Below, piece after piece: positions 47,508-59,405 of a stretch of DNA of 60,000 nt (the first letter of the stretch is position 1; each line of letters opens with the position of its first letter). The DNA lies in contig OX485806.1 in NCBI GenBank assembly GCA_950295325.1, forward strand, positions 35,032,001-35,092,000, written 5' to 3'. The stretch comes from Polytrichum commune (lineage: Eukaryota > Streptophyta > Polytrichopsida > Polytrichales > Polytrichaceae). Under the pieces are notes generated by a model. The model saw only the letters and a list, made by a program, of their open reading frames with translations, did not search any database and had not been told where the DNA came from. A program made the translations under genes and the position numbers.

Positions 47508-48280
47508 AGATGGGTATTAAATGGTTACGTTTTCCCACTAACCCACTTCTCCTCAAACATGAAACATACAACTAGTTCAACATGGTTAGCAAATCCAAAT
47601 TGAGGTCATATTCGCTTGCCTCATGATAGTTTTTGGAGCTCATATGAATATCTTATGTATTCATTTTCATAATGAAGGTTCTTGTGCACATTAAGGGTGA
47701 GTTTCCATGTTGTCCACTCACCCACCAGATTCTAGTGTGTTTAAGGACAAACTCGCCCAAATGTAGAGGGAATCTAGTGGGGTAGGGTTCGTATGTGCCA
47801 ACTAGCTGCTCCCAATTTCTCATATCCAGGTCCACCTACTAACCTCCTCCTTCTTGTTACCAAGGATGGAGTTCTAAGCCAATATTTGTTCTCTTGAGTC
47901 TTCAACTGGTCTTAATCCTTCAGTGACCAACACTTATAGGTTAATGTTCTTAAGTGGGAACATGGAAGTCTAGTAGCCCTTGTCCATGGCCCTCCACATT
48001 CTAGTAGGCCACCAAAATGTGGTTGGTTGGCGGCTTGTGCTTAACTACATGCGAACACCTCCGATCCACTAGAATCTAGTGGGCGAGCAGCCTACATGAA
48101 AACTCACCCTAAGTTGTCATATAGGTCCCTCGATTATGTTGACTATTAAGCCAGAATGGTTATCTTGTTTGAGCACGTGTTCCATTTTTATTAAATACAT
48201 ACAATTTTGGTATCATGTCTTGGAGCCAAATATAGGTGCATGCTTAGGATAAGTAGCCAAATGAGGCACATCTACTTTAA
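47508..48280 (-). mobile_element. MITE family A copy split by a nested MITE
   Basis: The left part 47508-47694 (GATGGGTATTAAATGGTTAC.. CATATGAATATCTTA) and the right part 48110-48280 (TTATGTTGACTATTAAG..) together make one inverted family A copy. They are interrupted by the 415-bp element at 47695-48109. Confidence 0.65.
47695..48109. mobile_element. Nested Tourist-like MITE
   Basis: Inverted ends of about 40 bp (GGGTGAGTTTCCATGTTG against GGGTGAGTTTTCATGTAG, with inner CCCACYAGATTCTAGTG on both sides) are flanked by TAA at 47692-47694 and 48110-48112. It inserted into an existing family A element. Confidence 0.8.
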
Positions 48281-48283
48281 GCT

Positions 48284-48870
48284 AAGTGGGTCTATTTTAT
48301 CAAGGTAAGTGAATCTTACCTTACATAGACACCAATATTTGAGTGGTGCATGATTAGGTGTGGACACTAGAACAACACATATTTTTAAAATATAGACTGG
48401 AGTATGTGTGTCAAAAATTTGTTAGCCATTTTAGACTCAATAGTCAACATTCTTTTTTTGTTTATTTATTGAGGGTGCCTATGACCAAGTTATGGACTAG
48501 ACAACCAGTGAGGTGAGACTAGATGACCAACCAAGGGAACAATGAGGCTTCCACCTAGTTGAGCTAAGTTTTAACCAATCAACTCATGAGAATAATTTTG
48601 GAATTAAGGATGATATTGTGCTTCCATGGATGAAATTTTGTTACAAGTTCTTATCACCTGTATGCTCTTGGATGAGTGACCGATTATGGCTCCTTGGTCA
48701 TCACCTTTGGAGATTCAAATCAAGTCAGGACGACCTCCTATCTTCTCTACAATTCCTAATGAACTTGGCATCCACATTCGCAGATTGCCAAAAATTTAGA
48801 GTTTGTGAATTGAAGTTGTGATTCATAGCGAACAAGAAACAACAGCCATTTAAGACCCATCTACCTTAGT
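48284..48870 (+). mobile_element. MITE family A copy with internal insertion or replacement
   Basis: Starts near TAAGCTAAGTGGGTCTATTT with GACACCAATATTTGAGTGG and AGACTCAATAGTCAACATTC. It then runs into unrelated sequence (48450-48840) and ends with CATTTAAGACCCATCTACCTT, the family terminus. Confidence 0.55.
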
Positions 48871-48893
48871 TTGAGGAGCCCAATCAATACTTA

Positions 48894-49359
48894 GGTGCAC
48901 TTTACACTAGAGCTTGAGGCCCTATGCTTATTGAAATTTAAGATCTCTCATTGGTGGGAAATGTCGAGACCGTTGCACTTCACTTTACACTAGAGTTTGA
49001 AGACCTAAGAGACCAAGAAAGTTTGAAAGGATGAACAAACTCACATGGAGTTTTACATGGCATGCATTGGATAATATTTCATGATCCACCATATTTTGCA
49101 TCACGCCCACCTCAAAGATTGACAACACAACCCTTGATTAATTATATGTTATTATATTAAGAGACCCACATGAATATGATGGTAACAAGATATCATTTCG
49201 TTGAGAACCCAAAAGGGTCATATGCCTTTACACTACACTTTAAAAGTCCATGACCACGCAATACTTGATTTTAGCTTTCCATAGTATGGTCTTTGCATGA
49301 ATTGCAAGGACCCTCACAATATCATGGTCACGGCCCTTGGTGCTAGTGTAAAATGTCGC
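48894..49359 (+). mobile_element. Tourist-like MITE family C, copy 2
   Basis: GGTGCACTTTACACTAG against GCGACATTTTACACTAG ends, flanked by TTA at 48891-48893 and 49360-49362. It is 466 bp and matches 26091-26587 throughout. Confidence 0.8.
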
Positions 49360-49699
49360 TTAAAAATTGAATAGCAACAAGCAATGAGTAGGGATTTGGA
49401 CAACGAGGGCTAGTATGGAAGCCAAGGATAAGGCTAAGAAAAATGGGGTAGGGGCCCATTAGGTCATGTGCACATTCAATAAATTTATTGTTAACATCGT
49501 AGTGGAAGACAAGTGAAATGAGTATATGGGATGAAAACGATGAAAATGAGTTTTATCCGCCTTTCATCCATCCATGTGAAGAGTCTTGGCGGTTAAGTTG
49601 CTTGTCCGGAGGCTAGGACACGAGAGAGACACACAGACAGAGAAACAAAAACAGAGACAAATATAGAGAGATTAGGGTTGTGAATTTGATCTTACAGTA

Positions 49700-51658
49700 A
49701 TGGCGACTTCTCATGCATCTCTCCTCACAGCTCGCCGATTGGCATCCAAGCTCACCTCCTTCTCTCATGGTGAGCTACACTCAAATTAGGCCTTCATCCT
49801 TGCATCCACTTTCTGCTTTAAGCCAAGTACTAGTCATAAGTTAAGAGTTAAAGGTAATTTGCATCTCGTATCATTGTTTCGTGTAGGACATGAAGTGAAG
49901 AGATAAGATGTGTTTGGTTGGAATTAGGTTTGTCTGCATGCACCCTTAATCATCGATGGTGTAAGGTTATGTTTTAATTTCTGGTTCTTGAAAATCTTGT
50001 GGTTCATGCGTTCTTGATCCTGGAGATTCAGTGAGAGAAAGGTTAACTCAGCTATGATGTATTTTTGAACCTGTGGTATCAAATGGCCCGCCTCCATTTG
50101 ATCTATCACGCTAAACCGAAAGGTTTGCATCTGGTTTTTTTGGCACATGTAGGACAAGATGAAGTGAAGAGGATGTAAGATGTGTTTTGGTTGTAATTAG
50201 ATTTGTCTGGCACATACATTCTGCATCGATGGGTGGTAGGTTAGGGTTCCCCTGGTTCTTGAACATGTGATTGCATGCGTTCTTGATCTTGGAGTTTCAA
50301 CGAGAGAAAGGTTAATTAAGCTAGGATGCATTTTTGGACCCGTGGGATCAAATGGTTCACCTCCCTCCTCACACTAAACTGAAAGGTTTGCGTATGCTTA
50401 TTTTGATACATGAGCACAAGATGAAATGAGAGATAAGATGTGTTTGGTGGTAATTAGGTTTGTCGATGGCGGGAGGTTAGATTTTTCCGGGTTTTTATAC
50501 ATTTGGTTCATGCGTTCTTGATCTTGGAGTTTCAATGAGAGAAGGTTAAGATAGGATGCATTTTGACAGGTTTGCCTTTGGTTGTATTGACGAGTACATA
50601 ACACGAGTGCAGCTCTCATATGTGTTTGGTTCTTTGTTTATCTTCTCCATGCCTCATCTATGGTGGGAGCACCACATGGTTGCATTCTTCTTGATCTTGG
50701 AGAACACGAGTGTAGATACAATAGGGAGAGAAACAACGCTAGCCAAAGGTTGGCATGAATGAGGGACACCTCACCCTTGCTCAATGGCGCAAACTCATAC
50801 GGGAACCTGAGACGGGTTTTCGTCACAAAGTCATATGTATACCTGAGGCAAGTTTCCGGAGTATGGCTGTGGGGACAAGTGCTACTGCCTCATGTCCGAA
50901 GTGGTTTCTTTCTTCAGTAGCCAAGTAAAAGGTTAACCTAGGACGGCTTTTGACAGGTTTGCCTCTGGTTGCATGACTCTTGGAGAGCACAAGTGCATGT
51001 ACACAAAAGAGAGAGAAAGAGAGAGACGTTTCACCCTTGATCATAGCCACAAACTCATGTGTATACCAAGATGGGTTTATGGAACATAGCTATGGGACAA
51101 GTGGTACTGCCTCATGTTGGAGATGATCCCTTTTTGGTAACCAAGGAAAAAACGAGCTTCAAAATGCTGCTTGCCAAGTTTGCTCAAGTTCTATCGACTC
51201 GTGGAGAACATAAGCACAAATACGAGAGAGAGAGAGAGAGTTCATCTTTGATCATAGCCAGAAAATCACATGTATACCCAACATGGGTTTATGGAGCATA
51301 GTAATGGGACAAGTGTTACTACCTCCTGGGGAGGACCTTCTGGTGCTCCTGAGTCGTAAATGGGAGAGAGTTAGGCTAGGATGATGCATGAGTTTGATAT
51401 GTGCAGGATGAATGTGAATATACATCAGGTGCAGGAGGAGTGCAGCAGGTGCATGTGGGAAGGAAGAGGGAGGTGCACACCACGAGCAGCCGAGGCTACA
51501 GCAATGACTACATCCACGCCGAGACCATGTACAACCTGACCGCCATGACCAACCGCAAGATGAAGTTCGGAGCCCTCGTGTGGGGCGGAGTGTTCGCAGG
51601 CACTGTCATCCCTCTCATCGCAGTCTCCTTCCAGCAAGCGAAGGCAAGAGGGGGCTGA
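49700..51658 (+). CDS. Small predicted mitochondrial single-span membrane protein
   Basis: Exon 1 is 49700-49769 (MATSHASLLTARRLASKLTS..), an Arg/Ser-rich, acid-free N-terminus typical of a mitochondrial presequence. Exon 2 probably starts at 51429, after TACATCAG, to keep phase, and stops at 51656-51658; the product is about 99 residues. The C-terminal half has YSNDYIHAETMYNLTAMTNR, then a membrane segment (FGALVWGGVFAGTVIPLIAV) and a short basic tail. Size and layout recall small inner-membrane subunits such as COX7c-like proteins, but I cannot confirm a family. The 1.66-kb intron is filled with degenerate tandem repeats. Several closely spaced CAG acceptors (51428, 51434) keep the frame, so the exact start of exon 2 may vary by two residues. 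Confidence 0.6.
49890..50575 (+). repeat. Tandem ~255-bp repeats in the intron
   Basis: AAGATGTGTTTGGTTG.AATTAG with GTTTGTCTG recurs near 49910, 50185 and 50435. Each copy is followed by CATGCGTTCTTGATC.TGGAG and a GAGAGAAAGGTTAA block. Confidence 0.75.
50680..51320 (+). repeat. Second tandem repeat series in the same intron
   Basis: Units with CTTGGAGA.CAC.AGTG, a GAGAGAGA tract, TCATAGCCA.AAACTCA, ATGGGTTTATGG and GGGACAAGTG.TACT.CCTC recur about three times with periods of roughly 220-285 bp. Confidence 0.7.
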
Positions 51659-51719
51659 AATTTTAATCAGCTGCAACCGTCACAGCATACTGCACCATCA
51701 TCGCATGATATTTATATCT

Positions 51720-53170
51720 TTCTGTTTGCACCAAAACCTCACTTTAAGTTCACAGCGAGAAATTAAACAACCTGCAGCCTGACTCATGTCAATCGATGTA
51801 TAGTTCAGCCTTGCATTTTTTTTTTTTTAAATCTTCAAACAATCCAGTACTTGACGTAGATTTGCTAGTTGACATGACTTGATCAAGTCCAATGAAACTG
51901 CAACCTGGTGAGGCTTTCCGTTGCTTACCAGCTTGAGCAATCAAACAATTGTCCCATTTGAAGTTTCTGTTCTTTTTCGATGTGCAAATTGGGACTTGCA
52001 TATTCCTTGGATTGGACGCTGTATGTATGTATTAACAAATGCGAAACAAAAGGGCATGAGCATAATTCAGGTCTGCAATATGCTGTGGTGAACAGAAGTC
52101 AGCTAAACCACTACAGTTGTGTTTCATGAGATACACCTCATCCTTGAACTCTAATCAGTGTATCCTTGTTTCACACATTGTTGAGTCCTGCAACTGCCAA
52201 GTGGGTCTTTTCAACACAGCCCATTTGAGAGTCATTTATATAGGACTTATCAAAATGACCGATTTGACACACATCTGGCACAAATGTGACCTTTTAGATG
52301 GGTCTAGGGTGACACATGCACCAAATGGGTTGCATCAGAAAGACCCCGTTTTCCTACTACATAGTCGACTATTGAACAGAACTGCGACATTGGTAACTAC
52401 AACAACTGCGTCTGCCAGTCAGAATTGTCTCCTCAGTGTCAGTGGAGCATTTGGGTGGTAATTCAGCTTGTGTTTGCTCAAAACACACTGCAAATTTCTT
52501 CACTGGTCACCCATGTATTGCTTGCTTACATAATTTATCAGACTAGACAATCAATATTCGTGCAACTCCAGTATGAGGACTGAGGCCAAGCAAGTCCTCA
52601 GATTAAGACAGGGACTCAAAACCCCTTGAGATTCTTGGAACGTGGACAAAGAGACACCAAGACCTGAATTTCCTCTTGTAAGCCATTCTAATCATGCCAT
52701 GGGGACCTTTGGATTTTACAAAGGACATCATGGTCAGTAGCTAAAAGAGTATGGTGATGATCAATGCCGTGGTACTCACACCTTTTAGGAGATGAAGAGA
52801 CACGGTCTCCTCAGTTGAGCTCAGAGTGAAGAAACATCGATGTCACCTTGAAGTTTCAGCATATCCAGATCCCTGGGTGGATAAACATCATCTTTACCTA
52901 AAACGGAGTAAGTAGCTCGATGTTTGAGGCCAAATGGCAAAATCCAGTGTTGATGACATCCAATTGCAATCGACTCGAGAATGCACAAAAAGCATCTCAG
53001 AAATCAAGTTTTCAAACTCGAAAATCACTAGACATGACAGAACAACTGTGACGACAAAGTCGTTTGGCAACTCTGCTACATAGTATCTGTACCGCAACAA
53101 CTGAGTATCAAGTTTGTTGCATCGAACATGTGGGAAGAATAAATTTTCCGGTTTCATCATAAGAGTCTGA
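51720..53170. other. Intergenic stretch, no gene seen
   Basis: Short frames only. Nothing recognisable between the small membrane protein gene and the phosphoglycerate-mutase-like gene, apart from an A/T tract near 51818-51830. Confidence 0.4.
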
Positions 53171-53203
53171 AGTGGATTTTCTCTTCTTTGCTAAGAGTTC
53201 GAA

Positions 53204-54019
53204 ATGTCGGAAATCGTCAAGTTGTCAGGTGCATATCCAATGCACAGGTGCAAAGTGGTGCACCTTGTGCGACATGGCCAAGCCACACATAACAAAGCCC
53301 GCCTTGAAAGTAAGGATGAGAAAATTTACGAGTCGGAGGAATATTTTGACGCTCCGCTCACGCCTTTAGGATGGCAACAAGCGCAATACGTGAAAGAGCA
53401 CAACGCCATAACAAATTGCATCAATCCTCAGGTTATCATCGTCTCTCCGTTGACAAGATGCCTCCAGACTGCGATCGGAGTGTTCGCTGGCACTCCATTG
53501 CAACAAGGCGAAGATCCTTCCAACGCTTTGATGCTTGATGGAGTCACAGAAAGCCGGAATGGAATTTCTGCATCTGGGTTACCTCCATTCGTCGCTGTCG
53601 AATGGTGTCGAGAACACATGGGAGTTCACCCTTGCGACCGGCGCCGGCCAATCTCAATACTTCAATCTCAGTACCCTGCGATTGACTTTACAAACCTCGC
53701 TATGGATCAAGACGTGTATTGGAAAAAGGATCACCGCGAAACGGATGATGAGGTCAAATACCGTACTAGGGTTTTCGCAAACTGGCTGTTGAATCTTACC
53801 GAGGTGCGGATTGCCGTTGTTGCTCATAGCGGCTTCATTTGGGATTTCACTCGCTTATTTGGTGAGGATTGCTCCGCCAAGGTAAGGAAGGAGCTCCAAG
53901 AAGGCTATGCGAACTGCGAGATGCGGTCCATCGTAATTGTTGATAAGTTTGGCATTGGCCAACCCTTTTCCAAGACGGATTTCCCTGGTTGCTCCAAAAA
54001 ATATACCCCGGGCCAATAA
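53204..54019 (+). CDS. Phosphoglycerate mutase-like (histidine phosphatase) protein
   Basis: Single uninterrupted frame of 271 residues, stop at 54017-54019. The catalytic RHG motif is at residues 23-25 (VHLVRHGQATHN), followed by LTPLGWQQAQ and VIVSPLTRCLQTA. The second catalytic histidine is at residue 208 (VVAHSGF). The pattern and length fit the plant phosphoglycerate-mutase-like family of the histidine phosphatase superfamily, which includes phosphatases of unknown substrate; true glycolytic mutase activity is not implied. There is no signal peptide or membrane segment, so it is likely cytosolic. The ATG at 53204 is the first in frame, and the mutase core starts about 15 residues later, as is usual. 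Being intronless contrasts with the neighbours and could reflect retrocopying, but the family is often intron-poor. Confidence 0.9.
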   Translation: MSEIVKLSGAYPMHRCKVVHLVRHGQATHNKARLESKDEKIYESEEYFDAPLTPLGWQQAQYVKEHNAITNCINPQVIIVSPLTRCLQTAIGVFAGTPLQQGEDPSNALMLDGVTESRNGISASGLPPFVAVEWCREHMGVHPCDRRRPISILQSQYPAIDFTNLAMDQDVYWKKDHRETDDEVKYRTRVFANWLLNLTEVRIAVVAHSGFIWDFTRLFGEDCSAKVRKELQEGYANCEMRSIVIVDKFGIGQPFSKTDFPGCSKKYTPGQ

Positions 54020-54069
54020 ATAGAAGCAAAGCAAATCTAGTCTTGGTTCGCCTACAATTCATCCCGCAG

Positions 54070-54400
54070 CAGAGGAATGGAATTCCTGGATTGTTGTAAC
54101 TTTGATGAAAACAATACAGACAGCGAGCAAGACCTATAAAATGTCTGTAAAGTGACGAAACACACAATTTTCAAGAGCGAAGCTCCACAAACACTAACCA
54201 CATCACCATCACCACCCTGGGAAGAACGACGAGATCTACTAATAAAAGCTTACCACCTGATATATTCTTACCACGATGGATTTGGTGGAATTCCTGAATT
54301 CTTGTAACGTTTATGAAAACTATTCAGACAGTGACAGAGACCATAAATTGTCTGGAAAGCAACGAAGCACACAAATTTCAAGAGGAAAATGCAGATCTTC
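54070..54400 (+). repeat. Duplicated segment downstream of the mutase-like gene
   Basis: GGAATTCCTGGATTGTTGTA.. with ATGAAAACAATACAGACAG (54077-54175) recurs as GGAATTCCTGAATTCTTGTA.. at 54290-54390, a spacing of about 212 bp. Confidence 0.7.
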
Positions 54401-54419
54401 ACAAAACTTTGCACATCAC

Positions 54420-55724
54420 CACCACCCGGGGGGGAATGACAAGGTTTACTGACAAAATTCTCAAGAGACCTGGGTTTCTGACCCTACTGGTAATCTCATC
54501 GAGTGTTTTTGGGAAATCTGCCACCGCCAAGAGGAGAACTTTAATCGAGATTTACTTGAGAAACTGGATGCACCAAATTCTGAGATACCTATTTTCTGAC
54601 TGTATTAATAACCTCACTGAATGGATATGGAAAACCTGCACATGCTGAATTGCCAGACTGCCAGCTTGAAAAACCTGTTCAGTCAGCTTGCATCGAACTG
54701 CCCACTCGATCTTGCAACAATCACTTGCCTGTAGATTATATCCCAAACTTGCAAGTGACTGACAGAAAGCAACCCGTGGACAAACTCGACATATTCTACA
54801 CTCGAGATTAACTGTGAAACTGAGTGCACCAAATTATCAGATACCTATTTCCTGACTCTATGATAAACTCACCTCAGAAAGTGACCCATGGACACACTCC
54901 AGAAATTCTACATAAGCTTAATTGGTTCAAGCAGATCATCCTTTGCACTTGCCCCTGCCTTGCACTCCACTGGATATAAGTAGATGTGCCTTCTCCGCAA
55001 TACAGGTTCATAGATGTCCTGTAGAGAAAACTTCGACAAATTTCAACCCTTGCATCATTTAGACTGTCAACAACACGAGAGCATTTGAGGTGCGAGATAA
55101 AAAGCTACACAGTTGTGACATGGATTCATATACTGTTACACAATGGTAAGATCCAAGAAAGAAAGAACACACTTTGAGGCTTCTACAAATTGATCACCCA
55201 TGGAGCAACTGCGCAGCAACCTTAAACCCTCTGACAAAACAGAAGAATATTGCTCTAAAATGAAATCATTTCTTTCATATGGGCTGAACATCACCTTCAA
55301 GTTAATATTCACCTGCCTATCATCATAGTAAATAAATAGATGTATAGGTAGCATAAGGCAGGTTAGTTTGCACGAGTGTTTTGGGATGAGTGGTATCCTA
55401 GCAAATACTGCACAATTAACCAAAATAAAAACTCAAAACATTCTAACTGGAGATCACATATACGAGATTCCATCAGTATCAAAAGATGCAGAAAGAAAGA
55501 AGATTCAAATTGTAAAGATTTGCAGAAAAAATATCTTTGTGGATTCAATCTGGCTTTATCTGGATTCAATAGCACAGGCAGCCTATAATTCACTCTGACT
55601 CCAATAAGTAAAGAAAATGAACATTCTAACAAATTAACACAGCTGTTCAGTCTCTCAGAACTCTTCATCTCGACACTGAAAAGTGCAATCAAGAAACTTG
55701 TTAACTTCAAGAGAGTTGTCCTTA
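54420..55724. other. Intergenic stretch, no gene seen
   Basis: Several frames of 60-115 codons on both strands, none with a recognisable motif. The words CACCAAATT and GAGATACCTATTT recur near 54572 and 54830, hinting at another small duplication. Confidence 0.35.
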
Positions 55725-58700
55725 TTAAGCGTCAAGCTGTTGGAGACGATCATCTGCAGCCCGCCATCCATGGCAAGTTCAATCAGTATCGTCAAGCTAA
55801 GGTAGGCTCCCAACAGATCACCACTAGGTCTAAAAACTTATACCTTCCTCAAAATTCAACTCGATTCTGACATCAAATTGTAGATTCTCACGGCGATTCC
55901 AATGAGCCCAAGCTCATCTCCTCAATTGGGTAAAAAACATGAGAAAGAGAGCTTATTGTTTACTGCCACCGTTGGCAAGCCCCTTCTTCAAATGGCCTAA
56001 ATGTCCTGGTTTAAGTCAGGACAAAATGGTGCAGGCTCAGTACAAGAGTATGATTAGACGCAAATGGAGAGCTGAAGGTACACCATGAAATGGCTCACTG
56101 TCGTGTTTGTGGAAGAGGGTTTGTAATGACACAGAGTAAGTAACACAGAGTTGTAAGTATCTTACTCTCAGTGGTTGTAATTATATCAAGAATTGTTACG
56201 AATAGATGAGTAACAATTTAGAGTACATGAAATGTAGTGGGGAGGTTACATAAAGACCAAAGGGTTTTGAATGGAAAAGCACTTGACCAATGTAGACCTA
56301 CTATCCATTTGTGAGTCTAGGGGAGTTGAGTCCTACATAATTTGTGAACTTTTCTGCCATTGAGAGCATCATAGGAATAAAGCTAGTGTTTCCATTATAA
56401 CAGGATGACATGAATGTACGTATACAGAAAGCTTGAACAAACATCAAGTGCATGCCATAACTTTCTGGATTTCACAACAGTTATGGCCTCACCATACCTG
56501 ACTGACTAATAATATCTGGGCAGAGATTTTACCTCTATGAGGGACAACAACAACTGGGCAAGGAGAATGCCGCATGCAGTACTCACTCACGCTTCCAAGA
56601 AGCACACTGCTCACACAACCACCATATTGCATACAACCTTGTCAAGGAAGAAAAAGCTGGAGCAATGAGTGCAAGAGGACAACAAACAAAAGGATTTGGG
56701 TTCTGAAGGCGCGTTTACACACAACCACCACAGTGGTTGAGTTGTGGTTCAGGCCCACTTTCAACCATGACTACAATTTTTCTTCATTTGCACACAACTA
56801 CTCTTGTAGTTGAAGAGTGGAGTTGACCTCAATGATCATTCATCCTATTGGGGCAATCCATGGAGTGGAGAGAAACCAATTATGAGGTTTAGTGAAAAGT
56901 TTGTCTAAGAGTGATTGACTCCTACAAATCCTCTCCCATACCTTGGCTTTGAAGGTCTCTTCCAGTGCCAGGTAGTAACTACAAACAAAATAAAGCCAAA
57001 GAAATCAAACTACAACCACTATAACTACTCCCAACTACACCTTGTATGTAGTTGGGCAAGAAAGAGTAGCTGTGGCAGTAATTGTCATCAATGCACCTAT
57101 TCCCTCCTTATCCCTCAAAAATAGAACCAAAGAAAGTAAACTACAAGTAAAGCACCTTGAAGCTTCAAAAGAAAGTAAGATATATAGACTTGTACCTTTT
57201 CACCACACCCCGACCGCGACTACCCATCACAATAGCTGTAGGCTGGAGTCGTGCTGCCTCGGCACAGATCGCCTTTCCAGGTTCACCCTCAATGATTCTC
57301 TGTTCTGTTCTCACCTGCACACAAATTTAGCCCAGTTAAAAAGATTATCACCAGCAACTGAAGCTCACACAATTCAAGCTAAAAACTTAAGAAGCAAGGA
57401 GTTTTTGAGATCTACTATGTAAGATCCCAGTGTTGCATAAGCACACAACGGCGCAAAGACAAAATAATGTTGAAACCCTCCCCAATGAACGATGACACAT
57501 CTAACCTGAAACAGTGGAATCCCTAATCAGGGTCGAGCCTCATCAGAGCTCTTCTAAAAGTATTAGAATCCAACTGCAATATCCAAATAGAAATCACGTG
57601 TTTCTGCCTTGTGTAGAAGGAACTGATTCTTTTGAAGTAGGAATTAATTAATCACATGATATTACCTTACCAATCTGCATACAAATCAGATGCTCGCACA
57701 TCATTCAAGAACCAGTCCATTCAAGGACACTAAAATTACATACCAATTCACGAGTTTTCTACATCAGTCTACTTGGCCCCATTCAGACTTTCAATGGAAT
57801 AGAGTAATGATAAGATAGACAATCGATGGATTAAGACATTCGTGCAGTAGTGCAATAACAAGGTAAAGACGGTGTAATGATAGAATGATTTGAGGTGAGA
57901 GATTACTTGACATGAACCAACAAAATCTCCTCTCCGCAGCACTCAGCACGATCAAACACAGTAGACCATCAAGCTAAATTGTGAAGGAGAGAAACTAAGA
58001 CTAAAACCACAATGCAAGAAATATGTAGAAGGAACTTACCATAGCGACCTCATAAGCTTCCTTAGTGAGCTTGTCCATCAGCACCTCTGTAGCTTGCATG
58101 AGGGCGGATTCCTCCTCTGTCCTCGCATGAACTGGTACGCAACACAGCTCATCAGAAACTTTTACAGCAGATGCATCTGCACCCATGACCAGTAATAGAC
58201 ATTTTGATGCCAAGGATTTTGTTTACATGTTCCTGAGCTTCTTTTTGTGTGTGCTTCTTCTGTGTTTGTGACCTAAACCTCCCGGGGTTACGTGGGTGTG
58301 GCAGTGCAACCTTCTGCAAGATTGAGGATTGGCTGGGGAGAAGATTACCGTGTTGGCTTCTTCAACCTCTCCAGTTTTAGTTCTAACCCAGCACCAACCA
58401 ACTAATCAAATATCGAGTTGTCATCAGGGAAGCATAAGCTTGTAGAAGTGTTTGGCAGACCACATATTAAATTGTTTCACTTAACTTGCCACTATAGTGT
58501 CATAAATTGGAACATTTTCTAGTTAGACTTATGCCTTTCTGCAACTTCCTAAAACTCGTCAGCGAGTAGAGAGGAGTGAAGAGGAGACATCCAATCATGA
58601 GAACTGAGCTTTAATTATGGCAAATCGGGGAAGCATAAGCTTAGAAAAGTGTTTGGAAGACCACAGGTTGAATTGTCACTCTTAACATGTCACGATACCG

Positions 58701-59369
58701 TAGGTGACAAGCAGGTCCGACACGAATTTTATTCAAATCTCAAGTGAAGTGCCACATGTAATTCTGCTATTGCTTTTAGTCGGAACGCGTACAAAATCCC
58801 ATGTATCACCTCAAAGAATTAGCATTTCAGCACTTTTAACCTCCTCGGTACTTACAGTAGTGTCATACATGGAACATTTTGTAGTTAACTCATGCCTTTC
58901 TGCAACTTTGTAAATATCGGCAGCCCTCTCCGGGGAGACAGGGAACATCCAATGGTGAGAACCCGCTTTTATCATGGGAAATCGGGGAAGCATAAGCTCA
59001 TAAAAGAGTTTGGTAGACCTCAGATTGGATTGTTACACTTAACTTTGTCACAATAATGTCGTACACGGAACAATTTCTAGTTAGACTCGTGCCTTTCTGC
59101 CTTTCTGCAACTTTGTAAATCTCGGCAAAGGGGAGAGAGGGGATACTTACGGTTGGTAGGCATGATGTGCAGGAGATAGAGGGTGTCGGCCATTCGGAGG
59201 AGATGCGTGAGCGCCCAGTCGAAGGCCCGCCGGCTGTCCATGCCATGGTCGATGGCCACCAGGATGTTGCGTCCATGGTGACGCACGGTGCGCGTCTCAT
59301 GGTCCAGCTCCGATTTCATTGGCTCTGCCACCGCCGCATCCTCGGGTATGGAGTTCATGTCCAAGTCCA

Positions 59370-59370
<1 letters not shown>
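55725..59370 (-). CDS. Universal stress protein A-like protein
   Basis: Five exons on the minus strand: 59370-59151, 58131-58040, 57314-57196, 56609-56533 and 55753-55725. All phases fit, giving 178 residues. Exon 1 has ILVAIDHGMDSRRAFDWAL, the UspA beta1-alpha1 segment with the conserved Asp. Exon 3 has EGEPGKAICAEAARL and MGSRGRG. Exon 4 completes the ATP-binding pattern (G-x2-G, nine residues, G-S: VVKSSVLLGSVSEYC) and ends CPVVVVP. So the family's nucleotide-binding site looks intact. Plant UspA-like proteins are soluble and induced by stress; the exact role is unknown. A (CT)n tract abuts the start codon. Intron 1 (58132-59150) is filled with tandem copies of a repeat that resembles sequence just after the exon 1 donor. 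Confidence 0.9.
58430..59110 (-). repeat. Tandem repeats filling intron 1 of the stress-protein gene
   Basis: CATGAGAACTGAGCTTTAAT / GGTGAGAACCCGCTTTTATC blocks, GGGGAAGCATAAGCTT blocks and GCCTTTCTGCAACTT blocks recur near 58430-58545, 58597-58690, 58890-59060 and 59090-59115. A copy also lies at 46630-46745. Confidence 0.75.

Positions 59371-59404
<34 letters not shown>
59371..59404. repeat. (CT)n tract at the stress-protein start codon
   Basis: About 16 CT units (GA on the coding strand) end directly at the ATG, so they form the last part of the 5' leader. GA/CT leader tracts are common in plant promoters and bind GAGA-type factors. Confidence 0.85.

Positions 59405-59405
<1 letters not shown>

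Noticed and set aside
52117-52461. Plus-strand frame of 114 codons
   Set aside because: No family resemblance, no conserved motif and no neighbouring exon. Left unannotated.
58811-59300. Minus-strand frames containing EIYKVAER
   Set aside because: They read through the exon 1 donor of the stress-protein gene into repeated intron sequence. The spliced model gives an intact UspA domain.
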